DNA of 17,516 nucleotides from Euryarchaeota archaeon UBA111. GTDB lineage: Archaea; Thermoplasmatota; Poseidoniia; Poseidoniales; Poseidoniaceae. Shown here one piece after another: positions 8,065-15,894 of the stretch. The stretch's first letter is position 1. Every line of letters begins with the position of its first letter. The position numbers and the translations under genes were made by a program. The notes beneath the pieces were generated by a model, which had not been told where the DNA came from, did no database searches, and worked only from the letters and a program-made list of their open reading frames with translations. The stretch spans positions 9,024 to 26,539 of the forward strand of contig DAWS01000128.1 of the NCBI GenBank assembly GCA_002506025.1, in the 5' to 3' direction.

Positions 8065-8438
8065 TACTCATCGCCTCCTTCTTCGGCAGGCTCTTGTTCT
8101 GCCGGTGTATCTTCAGTAGCCTCAGCAGCAGGTTCCTCACTCGCAGGTGCTTCTGATGCTGCACGGAGTTCTTCGTGACGCTTGTGAATATATTTCGGCT
8201 CAACAGCCATAGAATCGTGGTCTGCGTAGATGTAAGCAACCCCAGTGGTTAACGGTTGACCAAATCTTGTGTTGCAATCTTTAATGATGATAAATTCTGG
8301 ATTTGATTTTGGCTCTAGAGTCTTGACTAAATCCATCACTTCTCGTCGGGACGGTGTTGCTTTACCATTGTGTCTCCAACTAAATTTAATCTCAACACGA
8401 TTTAATAATTTATTTTCCATTCTTTCGACAATTTCCAT
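8064..8438 (-). CDS. rps24e: 30S ribosomal protein S24e with acidic C-terminal tail
   Basis: This is an archaeal/eukaryotic-type 30S subunit protein. Family landmarks in the 124-residue product are NKLLNRVEIKFSWRHNGKATPSR (9-31; the loop with basic residues contacts rRNA), then VMDLVK, IIIKDCNTRFG (50-60) and GVAYIYADHDSM (66-77). Usual archaeal S24e is about 100 residues; here residues 91-124 add a tail made almost only of Ala, Glu, Pro, Asp and Ser. The start ATG 8438 is fixed by GAGGTG upstream; the inner ATG (residue 7) lacks such a site. The tail codons also hold the ribosome site of rps27ae, and the stop overlaps the rps27ae start. Confidence 0.95.
   Translation of the reverse strand: MEIVERMENKLLNRVEIKFSWRHNGKATPSRREVMDLVKTLEPKSNPEFIIIKDCNTRFGQPLTTGVAYIYADHDSMAVEPKYIHKRHEELRAASEAPASEEPAAEATEDTPAEQEPAEEGGDE
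8065..8080 (-). promoter_or_regulatory. Shine-Dalgarno site of rps27ae inside the rps24e coding end
   Basis: On the minus strand AAGGAGG (8080-8074) lies nine bases before ATG 8064. The bases are also the Glu-Gly-Gly codons of the rps24e tail, so the end of one gene serves as the ribosome site of the next. Confidence 0.7.
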
Positions 8439-8451
8439 TTAATTCACCTCA
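8439..8451 (-). promoter_or_regulatory. Shine-Dalgarno site of rps24e fused to the spt4 stop
   Basis: The minus strand reads TGAGGTGAATTAA before ATG 8438. TGA (8451-8449) is the stop of spt4 and runs straight into GGTGA, so GAGGTGA forms a strong Shine-Dalgarno site. The distance from stop to start is exactly 10 nt. Confidence 0.75.
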
Positions 8452-8667
8452 TCTAGTGTTAACTTTTAATGCGTATTTTCCGGGTCTGTCAACATTCAAT
8501 CGTTTGGCTATTTCAGAACGTTCTGGATCCATGATAATGACGTAGCCCTGCCAGTCAGTGGTTACTTGAGCACTTGGACACCTGTTACACTGTGGTATCT
8601 CGTTTTTCTTTTCAGGGTCGGGTAGAATGATACTACACTCAGCACAAGCAAATGGGTTTTTTGGCAT
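8449..8667 (-). CDS. spt4: Transcription elongation factor Spt4 (RpoE'')
   Basis: Spt4 pairs with the Spt5 NGN domain and helps RNA polymerase stay processive. The 72-residue protein starts MPKNPFACAEC and has one zinc ribbon, C8-x2-C11 and C27-x2-C30, followed by the conserved WQGYVIIMDPERSEIAKRL (39-57) and a GKYALKV end, as in archaeal Spt4. ATG 8667 is chosen because GAGGTGA stands just before it; the open frame extends to 8718, but that would overlap the rpo7 coding end and lacks a ribosome site. It sits between rpo7 and rps24e, a conserved archaeal order. Spt5 is not in the window. Confidence 0.95.
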   Translation of the reverse strand: MPKNPFACAECSIILPDPEKKNEIPQCNRCPSAQVTTDWQGYVIIMDPERSEIAKRLNVDRPGKYALKVNTR

Positions 8668-8680
8668 ACTTTTCACCTCA
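8668..8680 (-). promoter_or_regulatory. Shine-Dalgarno site of spt4 fused to the rpo7 stop
   Basis: The minus strand reads TGAGGTGAAAAGT before ATG 8667. TGA (8680-8678) is the stop of rpo7 and continues into GGTGA. Arrangement and 10-nt spacing are the same as at the spt4-rps24e junction. Confidence 0.75.
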
Positions 8681-9232
8681 CTCATTATTATCTTCGTCAA
8701 TCCAAACATGGCAACCAAGACCTGGTTGCTTGCTTGTCAATCCAATTTTCGACCTTCTTGGGTCGCTGGTATCTGGAGATAGCGAGACTATTCTTGCCCT
8801 TATTGAGTCACCAATTTGGAGCCTTCGGCCGGTCTGCTTACCTTCAATCCATCCCATACCAACGTTAGCATCGACAGTGTCATCCATAATCTGGGACTTA
8901 TGTAGCAGGGCTTCCATTGGGCCAATTCTCACGAAGGCGCCAAACTCGTTTACTTCGGAAACTACGCCTTCAACTACTTCATAATCGTCCATACAAAATA
9001 GCACAGCATCAAATCTGACTCGTTGATAGATAGCGCCATCGCCGTGGATAATTCTACCCCTACCTAACGGTTGGTGATTGGTGGTCACAAGGACGAAGCG
9101 ATTGTCATCATCAAAACGACCTTCAAAGGCTGTCATTGACAATCTGTCAATGTGTTGGTCTAGCGACTGTCCTTTCCGCATATACTCTGCAGGAATACGA
9201 ATAGTATCCTCCTTGGTGACAATTTTATACAT
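8678..9232 (-). CDS. rpo7: DNA-directed RNA polymerase subunit Rpo7 (RpoE', RPB7 homologue)
   Basis: Rpo7 forms the polymerase stalk with Rpo4 and binds the emerging RNA. The 184-residue product has the N-terminal tip domain (MYKIVTKEDTIRIPAEY, 1-17), an S1/OB domain (about 82-166, with VVEGVVSEVNEFGAFVRIGP at 86-105) and the family-typical end SKIGLTSKQPGLG (161-173). Length is normal for archaea. ATG 9232 is preceded on the minus strand by CGTGA four bases upstream, a weak ribosome site. It is the first gene of the operon with spt4, rps24e and rps27ae. Upstream lie a strong palindrome and AT-rich elements that could control the operon. Confidence 0.96.
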   Translation of the reverse strand: MYKIVTKEDTIRIPAEYMRKGQSLDQHIDRLSMTAFEGRFDDDNRFVLVTTNHQPLGRGRIIHGDGAIYQRVRFDAVLFCMDDYEVVEGVVSEVNEFGAFVRIGPMEALLHKSQIMDDTVDANVGMGWIEGKQTGRRLQIGDSIRARIVSLSPDTSDPRRSKIGLTSKQPGLGCHVWIDEDNNE

Positions 9233-9478
9233 CTATTCACGTCCTTAGGCCGATTCAAAGGCACTGGTGAAGAATAGCATGCTATTCTGTCCTTCACCGG
9301 CGTTACCTCGGGATAGAATCGACCGTAGTCGTTTGTGCCACCGACGACCCCTATTTAATGGAAGCGGAAACGCCAGCAATGATATGGTGATTGGCGATTT
9401 AGTAAATAGATTGAATTTGATGCATTGGTCATACTTATTGCCATAAGTCATAACAACCCCTTTGACACACACGATGCC
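9233..9478. promoter_or_regulatory. Divergent control region of the rpo7 operon and the giant surface protein
   Basis: This is the longest non-coding stretch in the window (246 bp). It holds the palindrome listed separately and, further from rpo7, two AT-rich candidates. One is minus-strand CATTAAATAGG (9360-9350), a possible TATA box for rpo7; with it the leader would be about 95 nt and include the palindrome. The other is the symmetric ATTTAGTAAAT (9397-9407), readable on either strand. A minus-strand pair GTCGT/ACGAC (about 9324-9344) could form a small hairpin. I see no convincing tRNA or small RNA gene. The TATA assignments rest on position only. Confidence 0.45.
9266..9298. repeat. 18-bp perfect palindrome with matching outer arms
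   Basis: AGAATAGCATGCTATTCT (9271-9288) equals its own reverse complement. It is flanked by GGTGA (9266-9270) and TCACC (9294-9298), which also pair, leaving five unpaired bases (9289-9293) on one side. As RNA from the minus strand it would fold into an outer 5-bp and an inner 7-bp stem with a CAUG loop. As DNA it would suit a dimeric repressor. Its centre lies about 47 nt before the rpo7 start codon. Confidence 0.8.
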
Positions 9479-12400
9479 ATGACCCCTGCGAAAGCCTTCA
9501 ACACATGGCGGTTAAAGCAGGCGTTATTACTCGTTATCTTATTGCTCTTAACACCACTGAGTTCACTAGCCATTAACTCTGATGTCGACGATAAATTGAA
9601 TGAGATATACATCGCTGAATCTACACCATCACCGTGGAATTCACAGTTACAACCATGGGGACAATATTCAGGTGTTCCAACTCACAACGGAACTATGCCG
9701 CCACATGGACCAAATGGTGGACCGGGTAGTGGCAGTGTCGAAGATGTCACAGAATTTGGCATCATAGACTCGCCAACTGTCAATTGGGTTGCTACCGATG
9801 ATTTCGACGGTGCTGACGCTTATGGATCTGTGATTGCTGACTTCTCAACTAGTATCACGGCTACATCTGCTGCAATAGAGCGGTGTGGGTTCGGAGAACT
9901 ATTCGGTGTTATAGTGACTAGTGATTCTGGAACCAGTTCACTAAGTATCATTACTGGGGACGAGGCTAAAACTGCATGGGAGGTTGATCTTGGTCAAACC
10001 GAGGTTATCCGCTCAACTCCGATGATTACTGATATTGATGGAGATGCCAAACCAGAAATAATTCTTGTTTATGACACAGAGTCATCGCTTGAGATTGAGG
10101 TGTGGTCACCAGAGCTATCTTGCTCAGAATCAGGCTGGGTAAAGTCCGGTCATGAGAATGAAAAGATGTGGTCTTTGAGTGAAAGTGACTACTCCATTGG
10201 TATCAACAGTCCGCATTTCCCAACGTCCCAAAGCAATCATAAAGCAGTAACACAGCCACTGTTAGCAGACCTCGATCTCGATGGTGATGCAGAATTAGTT
10301 ATTGCTGTCGTTGATAGGAACTCCGACAACCCCACGGTTGTTGCATTGACATTATCCTCATCAACACCTAATGATTTTGATTGGGAAGTTGTTCTTGATC
10401 GAGGCACACACCCTTCAGACCCGTCTTGGGGCATGCTCGACGACGACTCTACTGCGATAGTATTGACTACAATTGATTCTAACTCAGGGAATATGTGGAT
10501 TTGGCGCATTGATGGTTCAACTGGCTCACTTGATTGGGAACGAGTTTCCGTAAGCGGAACGGATTCTGACTCAGATGCTCCACGCCTTAGGTTACCAGGT
10601 CCTGTTGTTGTCCAGTTAGATAATGACGCGGCACCTGAAATGATTCTAACCATTCCAACTGATGCTAACGGAAGGACTGCCGGTAATGGTGCTAGATTTG
10701 TCGCCATGGAGATGACATCAACTGATGAGATATTCCAGTTCCGGACGCCAAATGGATATTCTGATTCCCAACCATTACCGATTGACACCGATGGTGATGG
10801 TATACACGACCGGTTGTGCTGGGTCACATGGTATTCGGAATCAAGCGTATCGTTTAATCGCAAAGGGATGGCTGGCTGTCACGACATTTCATCTGACCCA
10901 CCCATCAAGGAGTGGTCAAAGGACATGCAGCGTGGGAGCGGTAACGACAATGATGAAATTGGCTTGGCACCACCGATATGGATGGACATCAACGGAGATT
11001 CAGACCCAGAACTCATTGTCCCATTCGGTAAACGGTTGTGGGCATTTGATGGAGAGGACGGCACCTCTTCAGAGGTATCAGATGGATGGTCATCACCTCT
11101 GGGCATGCCAAATCGCGTGTGGTCTGCACCAGCAGTGGCCGATATGGACAATGATGGAACACTAGACATATTAATTGGCGATACCTTGATTTCGCAGAAT
11201 ATAGCAGACTTCTCTCCGCTATCAGATGGAAGAGGAATCAGTTTCAACCCCAGTCAACCCGACCCAGGAGACACGGTAACAGTAACTGGTCAATTCAGCA
11301 ACATTGGCACACTAGACAATGAGGATGACTTAGACGTAGTCATTAATCAAAATGGCAATGAAATTGTCAGACAGAGGTTTACCGATGTAGAACCTGTTGC
11401 TCCGTCGGGTAATGGTGGTCCGTACACATTTAGTGTCGATATTATTGCTGAGTTGGGAATTCATTCATTTGAATTAATCTTAGATGTTAATGGCAACCTG
11501 ACTGAAGCAAGAGAAGACAACAACAATGCAATTGTTGATTTATCAGTCGTCGAACCTTATGAAGCTCAAATAGACATCCCCAATCAAATACCCAGAATAT
11601 CACCCGGTAGCACAGAAATTGTAACTGTCTCGCTACTCGCTACTGGTTCAAGAACCGAAGACTGGACCTTGTCATGGGATGATTCAAACCTACCAAGCGG
11701 TTGGTCGATTGCTCCTGATGGAGCGCAAAACAATAATCCAAACCTAATTCCGGGAATACCGCAGAATTTTGACTTTAGCGCTACTGTTCCAGAGTCTGCC
11801 TTAGGCGATGATAACTCATTTATCGTCCTGACTCTCTCTCTGGATAGCGACCCTAGTATTAGTTTCGAATCAATACTACCTATCGAAGTATTGCGGACAA
11901 GAGGATTATCCATTGTTGGCCCGAGTGGTCTAGATAATACCAATGGTTTTGGTCGACCAGGTCATGTTGCAACCGCTTGGATGATGGTAGAAAATCTTGG
12001 TAATGCCTATGAAACTACAACCTCGATTGATTGGACTGCTCCTTCATGGGGCGGCAACCCGACACTCCATGAAAGCTCTGGAACTGAGATCTTCTCCCTC
12101 AACCTAGCACCTGGAGAGCAAAAGGAACTATTCGTCAATCTAAATACACCAAGTAGTATTCAATTCGGCTCAGTAACCACTACAACAATGACAATGTGTA
12201 TTGGTAGTGGTGACTCTACTCTATGTGAGGATTTGTCGGTTAATCTTACAGCTTCTGCTGTAACTATCGAACAAACACACAAAAGAACATTGCCAAACAT
12301 GACCCTGCAATGGTCAGTCGAAGGTTCGATTCCTGTTGATGGTGTGATGTCGTGGAATACCGTATCAGCCAATATGATACATACCGGTTGGGTATGGAGT

Positions 12401-15172
12401 GTTGATGGCGATTTATCGCTCAATGGCAGCAACATTGAGACAAGCGGAACCTCTGGAGATCCGTTTAGTGGCAATCTCTACCTTGATTTACCGGTAAATG
12501 CAATCCCACAACGGCACTACTTCAACACAGATTCCGCCTCTGACGCCCACCACGGATTGTATTTTACGCTTCATGTTTTGCAGGTATTTCGAAGCGCGTC
12601 TACTATTGTGCAGCCCATTCAAGAGGATAATGGAGCGCCAATTTCAATGATTGTTGAAACCACTAATCAAGTCCTATTACGTTTGGAGAATCCCGGCAAT
12701 GGCGAAGATGAGTTCCTTCTGAGTACTGAAGTAATTCAAGGCCCCAATATGACTAGCCCTGCTGTCGTAAGCATTACAGAGTATAATCCTCAACGCACAT
12801 TAGGACCACTTGCTAGTACTATTGCTACTGTAGATGTCACCCTATCAGAAGATACTCCGGCCCAACAACCATTCATTCTAAGATTTACTTGGACATCACT
12901 AGGCGGTGATGAGGTTGCTTCTGTGGTAGATTTATTGATTGAGGCAGAACCTGACCACAGTTGGAATCTAGCATTAGATAGCGGGAATCATTACGATATA
13001 TTGCCCTCGGAAACACTGATCATCAACTACACTATACAAAATACTGGTAATGCGGTTGATGATATCACAGTTAAGCCTGTTTTCACCCTAAATTACTTTG
13101 GTAATGATAACAGTATGTGGACAGCAGAAGACAGTTCACAGCAAGGTATCGCGGTCAACCAAACCGTGAGTATGGATTTGTCTGTAACTGCTCCAGATGA
13201 TACATGGTGTGGAACTAGCGTTGTGTTAACACTAGAATTATACTCAGAGGAATTGTATGTTAGCAATGTGACATTAACGCTTAGCGTTGCTCAGACATCA
13301 GGCTGGAGGGTGAATTTATCGAATACCAATCTAATCATCAATCCTGAAGGGCAAAATCTCACACTAAATGTTGAACATTTAGGCAATTTAGCAAGGCAGC
13401 CTTGGTTCAGCAAAGCCGGAGAGGGTTGGAATATTACAGTTCCACAAAACGGCAACGAAGTTCAACCCTATGGGGATACTACTGTGACAATATTTGTCAA
13501 TCCACCTAATTACTCAGTCGCTGGTGAGGTAGGTGTGTTGAGGCTCAGAGTTTCTGATGGCGACGGTTCTGGCCAAACAATACAAGAGATTCCGGTAAGG
13601 GTTGGTACGTCCCCGAGCATAGAATTGTATTCAAAGGGAGATTGGATGGTTAATTCCTCCATACAGAGTTTCCCAACAGCTTGGGTCGAGAATACCGGTA
13701 ATGATTTGGCAATATTGACGATATCACTCAGCGGTGTCCCCTCAGGATGGAGTGCTGAATTCCCGGAAAGCATTGTGATTTCGCCCAGCCAAGTTGTTGG
13801 ACTGCCAATTAGTTTGACACCTGATGATTCTTGGGACAACATTCCTGTCTCAATAACTATCGAGATCACCCATCCCATTCTTGGTATTCAAACACTAACT
13901 ATGTCTGTCAAACCATCTGATTTTGCATTCAGTTCTTCACCTGTAATTTCAGGCGTCGTAAACGAGGTAGCTATAGTTTCTACAACCATAAACAGCGTTG
14001 TACTACCTAGCAGTGTAACATTCTCCGATACTGATTTATTAGTAACAATTCCACTCGCTAAGCAAAATATTACCTTAACCTCTACTGATGGTGAAAATGA
14101 ATACCATATTCATTCCGCGGGTTACACGTTGCCACCATTTTCTGCAAATTGTAACTTTAATTCCGCGAACATGAACGAACTAGGAATGAAGGCTATTGAT
14201 GGTAGTATCGCCAGTTGTAGTCTTAGTAGCACTGAAGATCAGTCGTTCTCAGGCACCATACTAGCGGTGACTAGCAGAGGAAATAATATCGACCTTGAAA
14301 CAAGTAAATTCTCTATTAGCCAAGGCAACACAGAGACTCTGGAAATCAACACTACTAATTGGCTCCCAACAGCCGGAGATCTTAGTTTAACCCTGATGAT
14401 TATTGATTCCTATGGAAGAGAGATCACTAGCAAGAGTATTGATGTTACCGCAAGAGCAAGCGGTTGGAATATTGGCATTGCTGAGTTGTCAGCCAGTCCC
14501 GACATCAGAGTTGCAATCAGCAGGACATCCTACGCAAGACTTGCGGGGGTCACATGCTCAATTAACCTTGATTCGCCCGACAATGCATGGACTCAGACCT
14601 TGGTCATCGACATAGCAGGTGCTGCTTATGCAGAGACATATCAAATAGATGACCCCGGCGTATTTAGTGATGATGATCTCATCAGGGCTGAATTGCGCTG
14701 CGCCTCCCCATATGACATCGACGATAATCCGGATGACGATACTGCTCAAGTATTCTACAAACAGCCAAAATCAGAAATTATTGAGTCCTCGCAATTAGTA
14801 TATGGTATTATTACAATGTTCGCTGTTTTGGGGCTTGCTTACCTAACAGGTTTACTTTCAGCAAGAAAAACCAGTAAATCACAGGATGTTGAACAGGAAT
14901 CTGAAGTCGATGAAATAGTTCATACTGATGATAATGCGGAACAACCACAAGAAGATGAAATTGATGACTTTAGTATTGAATTCGAAGAGGAAAACACCAT
15001 TGAAATCATTGAGATACCAGAAGAGGAACCAGCAGAGGAATCAGCCTCTGAGCCTACACCGTCGACTGCGTCTGGGAGGCTGGCATCACTGCGTAGTGAA
15101 ATTGAGACTGATGACAAACCTGTTGACAAGCGTCCGCTCTCAGACCGAATGGCTGATTTCTTCAAAGACTAA
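9479..15172 (+). CDS. Giant secreted surface protein: FG-GAP-like propeller, CARDB, Ig-like repeats, C-terminal membrane anchor
   Basis: The product has 1897 residues. A clear signal peptide (1-31: basic start, hydrophobic run ALLLVILLLL, likely cut after SSLA) is followed by a propeller-like region with six Ca-binding DxDGD-type motifs starting at D185, D264, D381, D436, D503 and D555. A CARDB-like domain spans about 588-690 (ends REDNNNAI). Then come Ig-like repeats marked by N-x-GN at about 839, 1071, 1188, 1301 and 1405, often with SGW(S/R)-type turns. A membrane-near domain has a possible C1693-C1741 disulfide. One helix (about 1773-1794) anchors it, and a cytosolic tail of about 100 residues is strongly acidic and ends PLSDRMADFFKD. 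ATG 9479 fits the signal peptide; in-frame TTG 9425 would bury it. Likely an adhesion or polymer-binding surface protein; the ligand is unknown and no catalytic domain is visible. Confidence 0.92.
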   Translation: MTPAKAFNTWRLKQALLLVILLLLTPLSSLAINSDVDDKLNEIYIAESTPSPWNSQLQPWGQYSGVPTHNGTMPPHGPNGGPGSGSVEDVTEFGIIDSPTVNWVATDDFDGADAYGSVIADFSTSITATSAAIERCGFGELFGVIVTSDSGTSSLSIITGDEAKTAWEVDLGQTEVIRSTPMITDIDGDAKPEIILVYDTESSLEIEVWSPELSCSESGWVKSGHENEKMWSLSESDYSIGINSPHFPTSQSNHKAVTQPLLADLDLDGDAELVIAVVDRNSDNPTVVALTLSSSTPNDFDWEVVLDRGTHPSDPSWGMLDDDSTAIVLTTIDSNSGNMWIWRIDGSTGSLDWERVSVSGTDSDSDAPRLRLPGPVVVQLDNDAAPEMILTIPTDANGRTAGNGARFVAMEMTSTDEIFQFRTPNGYSDSQPLPIDTDGDGIHDRLCWVTWYSESSVSFNRKGMAGCHDISSDPPIKEWSKDMQRGSGNDNDEIGLAPPIWMDINGDSDPELIVPFGKRLWAFDGEDGTSSEVSDGWSSPLGMPNRVWSAPAVADMDNDGTLDILIGDTLISQNIADFSPLSDGRGISFNPSQPDPGDTVTVTGQFSNIGTLDNEDDLDVVINQNGNEIVRQRFTDVEPVAPSGNGGPYTFSVDIIAELGIHSFELILDVNGNLTEAREDNNNAIVDLSVVEPYEAQIDIPNQIPRISPGSTEIVTVSLLATGSRTEDWTLSWDDSNLPSGWSIAPDGAQNNNPNLIPGIPQNFDFSATVPESALGDDNSFIVLTLSLDSDPSISFESILPIEVLRTRGLSIVGPSGLDNTNGFGRPGHVATAWMMVENLGNAYETTTSIDWTAPSWGGNPTLHESSGTEIFSLNLAPGEQKELFVNLNTPSSIQFGSVTTTTMTMCIGSGDSTLCEDLSVNLTASAVTIEQTHKRTLPNMTLQWSVEGSIPVDGVMSWNTVSANMIHTGWVWSVDGDLSLNGSNIETSGTSGDPFSGNLYLDLPVNAIPQRHYFNTDSASDAHHGLYFTLHVLQVFRSASTIVQPIQEDNGAPISMIVETTNQVLLRLENPGNGEDEFLLSTEVIQGPNMTSPAVVSITEYNPQRTLGPLASTIATVDVTLSEDTPAQQPFILRFTWTSLGGDEVASVVDLLIEAEPDHSWNLALDSGNHYDILPSETLIINYTIQNTGNAVDDITVKPVFTLNYFGNDNSMWTAEDSSQQGIAVNQTVSMDLSVTAPDDTWCGTSVVLTLELYSEELYVSNVTLTLSVAQTSGWRVNLSNTNLIINPEGQNLTLNVEHLGNLARQPWFSKAGEGWNITVPQNGNEVQPYGDTTVTIFVNPPNYSVAGEVGVLRLRVSDGDGSGQTIQEIPVRVGTSPSIELYSKGDWMVNSSIQSFPTAWVENTGNDLAILTISLSGVPSGWSAEFPESIVISPSQVVGLPISLTPDDSWDNIPVSITIEITHPILGIQTLTMSVKPSDFAFSSSPVISGVVNEVAIVSTTINSVVLPSSVTFSDTDLLVTIPLAKQNITLTSTDGENEYHIHSAGYTLPPFSANCNFNSANMNELGMKAIDGSIASCSLSSTEDQSFSGTILAVTSRGNNIDLETSKFSISQGNTETLEINTTNWLPTAGDLSLTLMIIDSYGREITSKSIDVTARASGWNIGIAELSASPDIRVAISRTSYARLAGVTCSINLDSPDNAWTQTLVIDIAGAAYAETYQIDDPGVFSDDDLIRAELRCASPYDIDDNPDDDTAQVFYKQPKSEIIESSQLVYGIITMFAVLGLAYLTGLLSARKTSKSQDVEQESEVDEIVHTDDNAEQPQEDEIDDFSIEFEEENTIEIIEIPEEEPAEESASEPTPSTASGRLASLRSEIETDDKPVDKRPLSDRMADFFKD

Positions 15173-15180
15173 TTGCAAGG

Positions 15181-15188
15181 TATTAATT
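15181..15188 (+). promoter_or_regulatory. Candidate TATA box of the 227-residue protein gene
   Basis: TATTAATT is centred about 26 nt before ATG 15211, the usual archaeal TATA-to-start distance for a leaderless transcript. No Shine-Dalgarno site precedes the ATG. This suggests the gene has its own promoter although only 38 nt separate it from the giant gene. Confidence 0.4.
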
Positions 15189-15210
15189 CACTTGGCATTT
15201 TGCCCCCAAC

Positions 15211-15894
15211 ATGGACCTTGACCAAGTAAGTGGCACTACTACAGCGTTTTACACACTGCACTCTTGTGATGGAGATATTGCAATGGCAATCTCAGAAATT
15301 CTTCGGCTAGGAACGGAAGAAAAGAATGAGGAATGGCAATTATTGTTGGAATCAAGACCCTCTTTGAAATCCCGTCTATCTGACCAGGGGCTTGCTGAAC
15401 CATTCGCACTTGAACAGATTACTTGGGATGATGCAATGTTGTTATTCCTTTGTTCGATAAATATTGATGAAGAAGGAAAACCTATGGCGATTGGTGAGAG
15501 CCTAAAGCGTGAGCGCTTTGGTAGATTTCCCTATGGAAATGGTTCTTCAGTTGATTATTTGTTAGAATTTTTAAGACCAAATTCTAGAGTAAATGATAAC
15601 GGCAAAATGTTTTCCAGAATGATTGATTTGTTGAAGAAAATGTCATCTTTCAATCATGGAGAGGATTACAGCTTCGCACGGTTTGACGGCGGTAGTGGTG
15701 GAATGAATATTTTGGGATTCCTCAGCTTGGAGGAAGTAATTGAGATGCGGAAAATGTTAGCAGGCAGGAATTGGTCTGTCGCTTCAGATGAACCGTTGGA
15801 TGGGGGAGTGAGGGACGCGATTAAGCATCTTATAGCAATGCTCAGAGCAGCTGAAAGGATAGATTCCGGTATCCTACACAGGGCGCATATCTAA
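15211..15894 (+). CDS. Uncharacterised 227-residue soluble protein
   Basis: I do not recognise this protein. It has no signal peptide, membrane helix or cysteine cluster (only C19 and C81), and appears mostly alpha-helical. Visible blocks are ALEQITWDDAMLLFLCSI (66-83), then ESLKRERFGRFPYGNGSSVDYLLEF (96-120), a Gly-rich FARFDGGSGGMN (155-166) and a C-terminal helix DAIKHLIAMLRAAERI (202-217). The RERFGRFPYGNGSS part, with several Arg, Phe and Gly residues, looks like a conserved functional loop, but I cannot name it. ATG 15211 follows a candidate leaderless promoter. The stop TAA directly abuts the purC stop on the other strand. It might be linked to the giant surface gene just upstream, but nothing beyond proximity supports this. 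Confidence 0.8.
   Translation: MDLDQVSGTTTAFYTLHSCDGDIAMAISEILRLGTEEKNEEWQLLLESRPSLKSRLSDQGLAEPFALEQITWDDAMLLFLCSINIDEEGKPMAIGESLKRERFGRFPYGNGSSVDYLLEFLRPNSRVNDNGKMFSRMIDLLKKMSSFNHGEDYSFARFDGGSGGMNILGFLSLEEVIEMRKMLAGRNWSVASDEPLDGGVRDAIKHLIAMLRAAERIDSGILHRAHI

Noticed and set aside
8668..8718. Longer Spt4 start at 8718
   Set aside because: It overlaps the end of rpo7 and lacks a ribosome site, while ATG 8667 has GAGGTGA directly upstream and fits the family N-terminus.
9289..9360. Possible tRNA or small RNA on the minus strand
   Set aside because: A T-loop-like string (GGTCGATTCTATCC) is present, but no acceptor stem or full cloverleaf can be built.
9245..9472. 75-residue minus-strand ORF in the divergent region
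   Set aside because: It spans the palindrome and the promoter area, has no ribosome site and no recognisable features; it is most likely chance.
9425..9478. TTG start at 9425 for the giant surface protein
   Set aside because: It would place 18 residues before a classical signal peptide. ATG 9479 starts directly with the basic n-region.
10237..10863. 208-residue antisense ORF inside the giant gene
   Set aside because: It is a shadow of the Asp/Ser-rich sense frame; its composition is typical of such antisense frames and there is no start signal.
9479..15172. Repeats in the giant gene as a CRISPR-like or DNA-level tandem array
   Set aside because: The repeats exist at protein level only; the DNA of the copies differs too much for an array.
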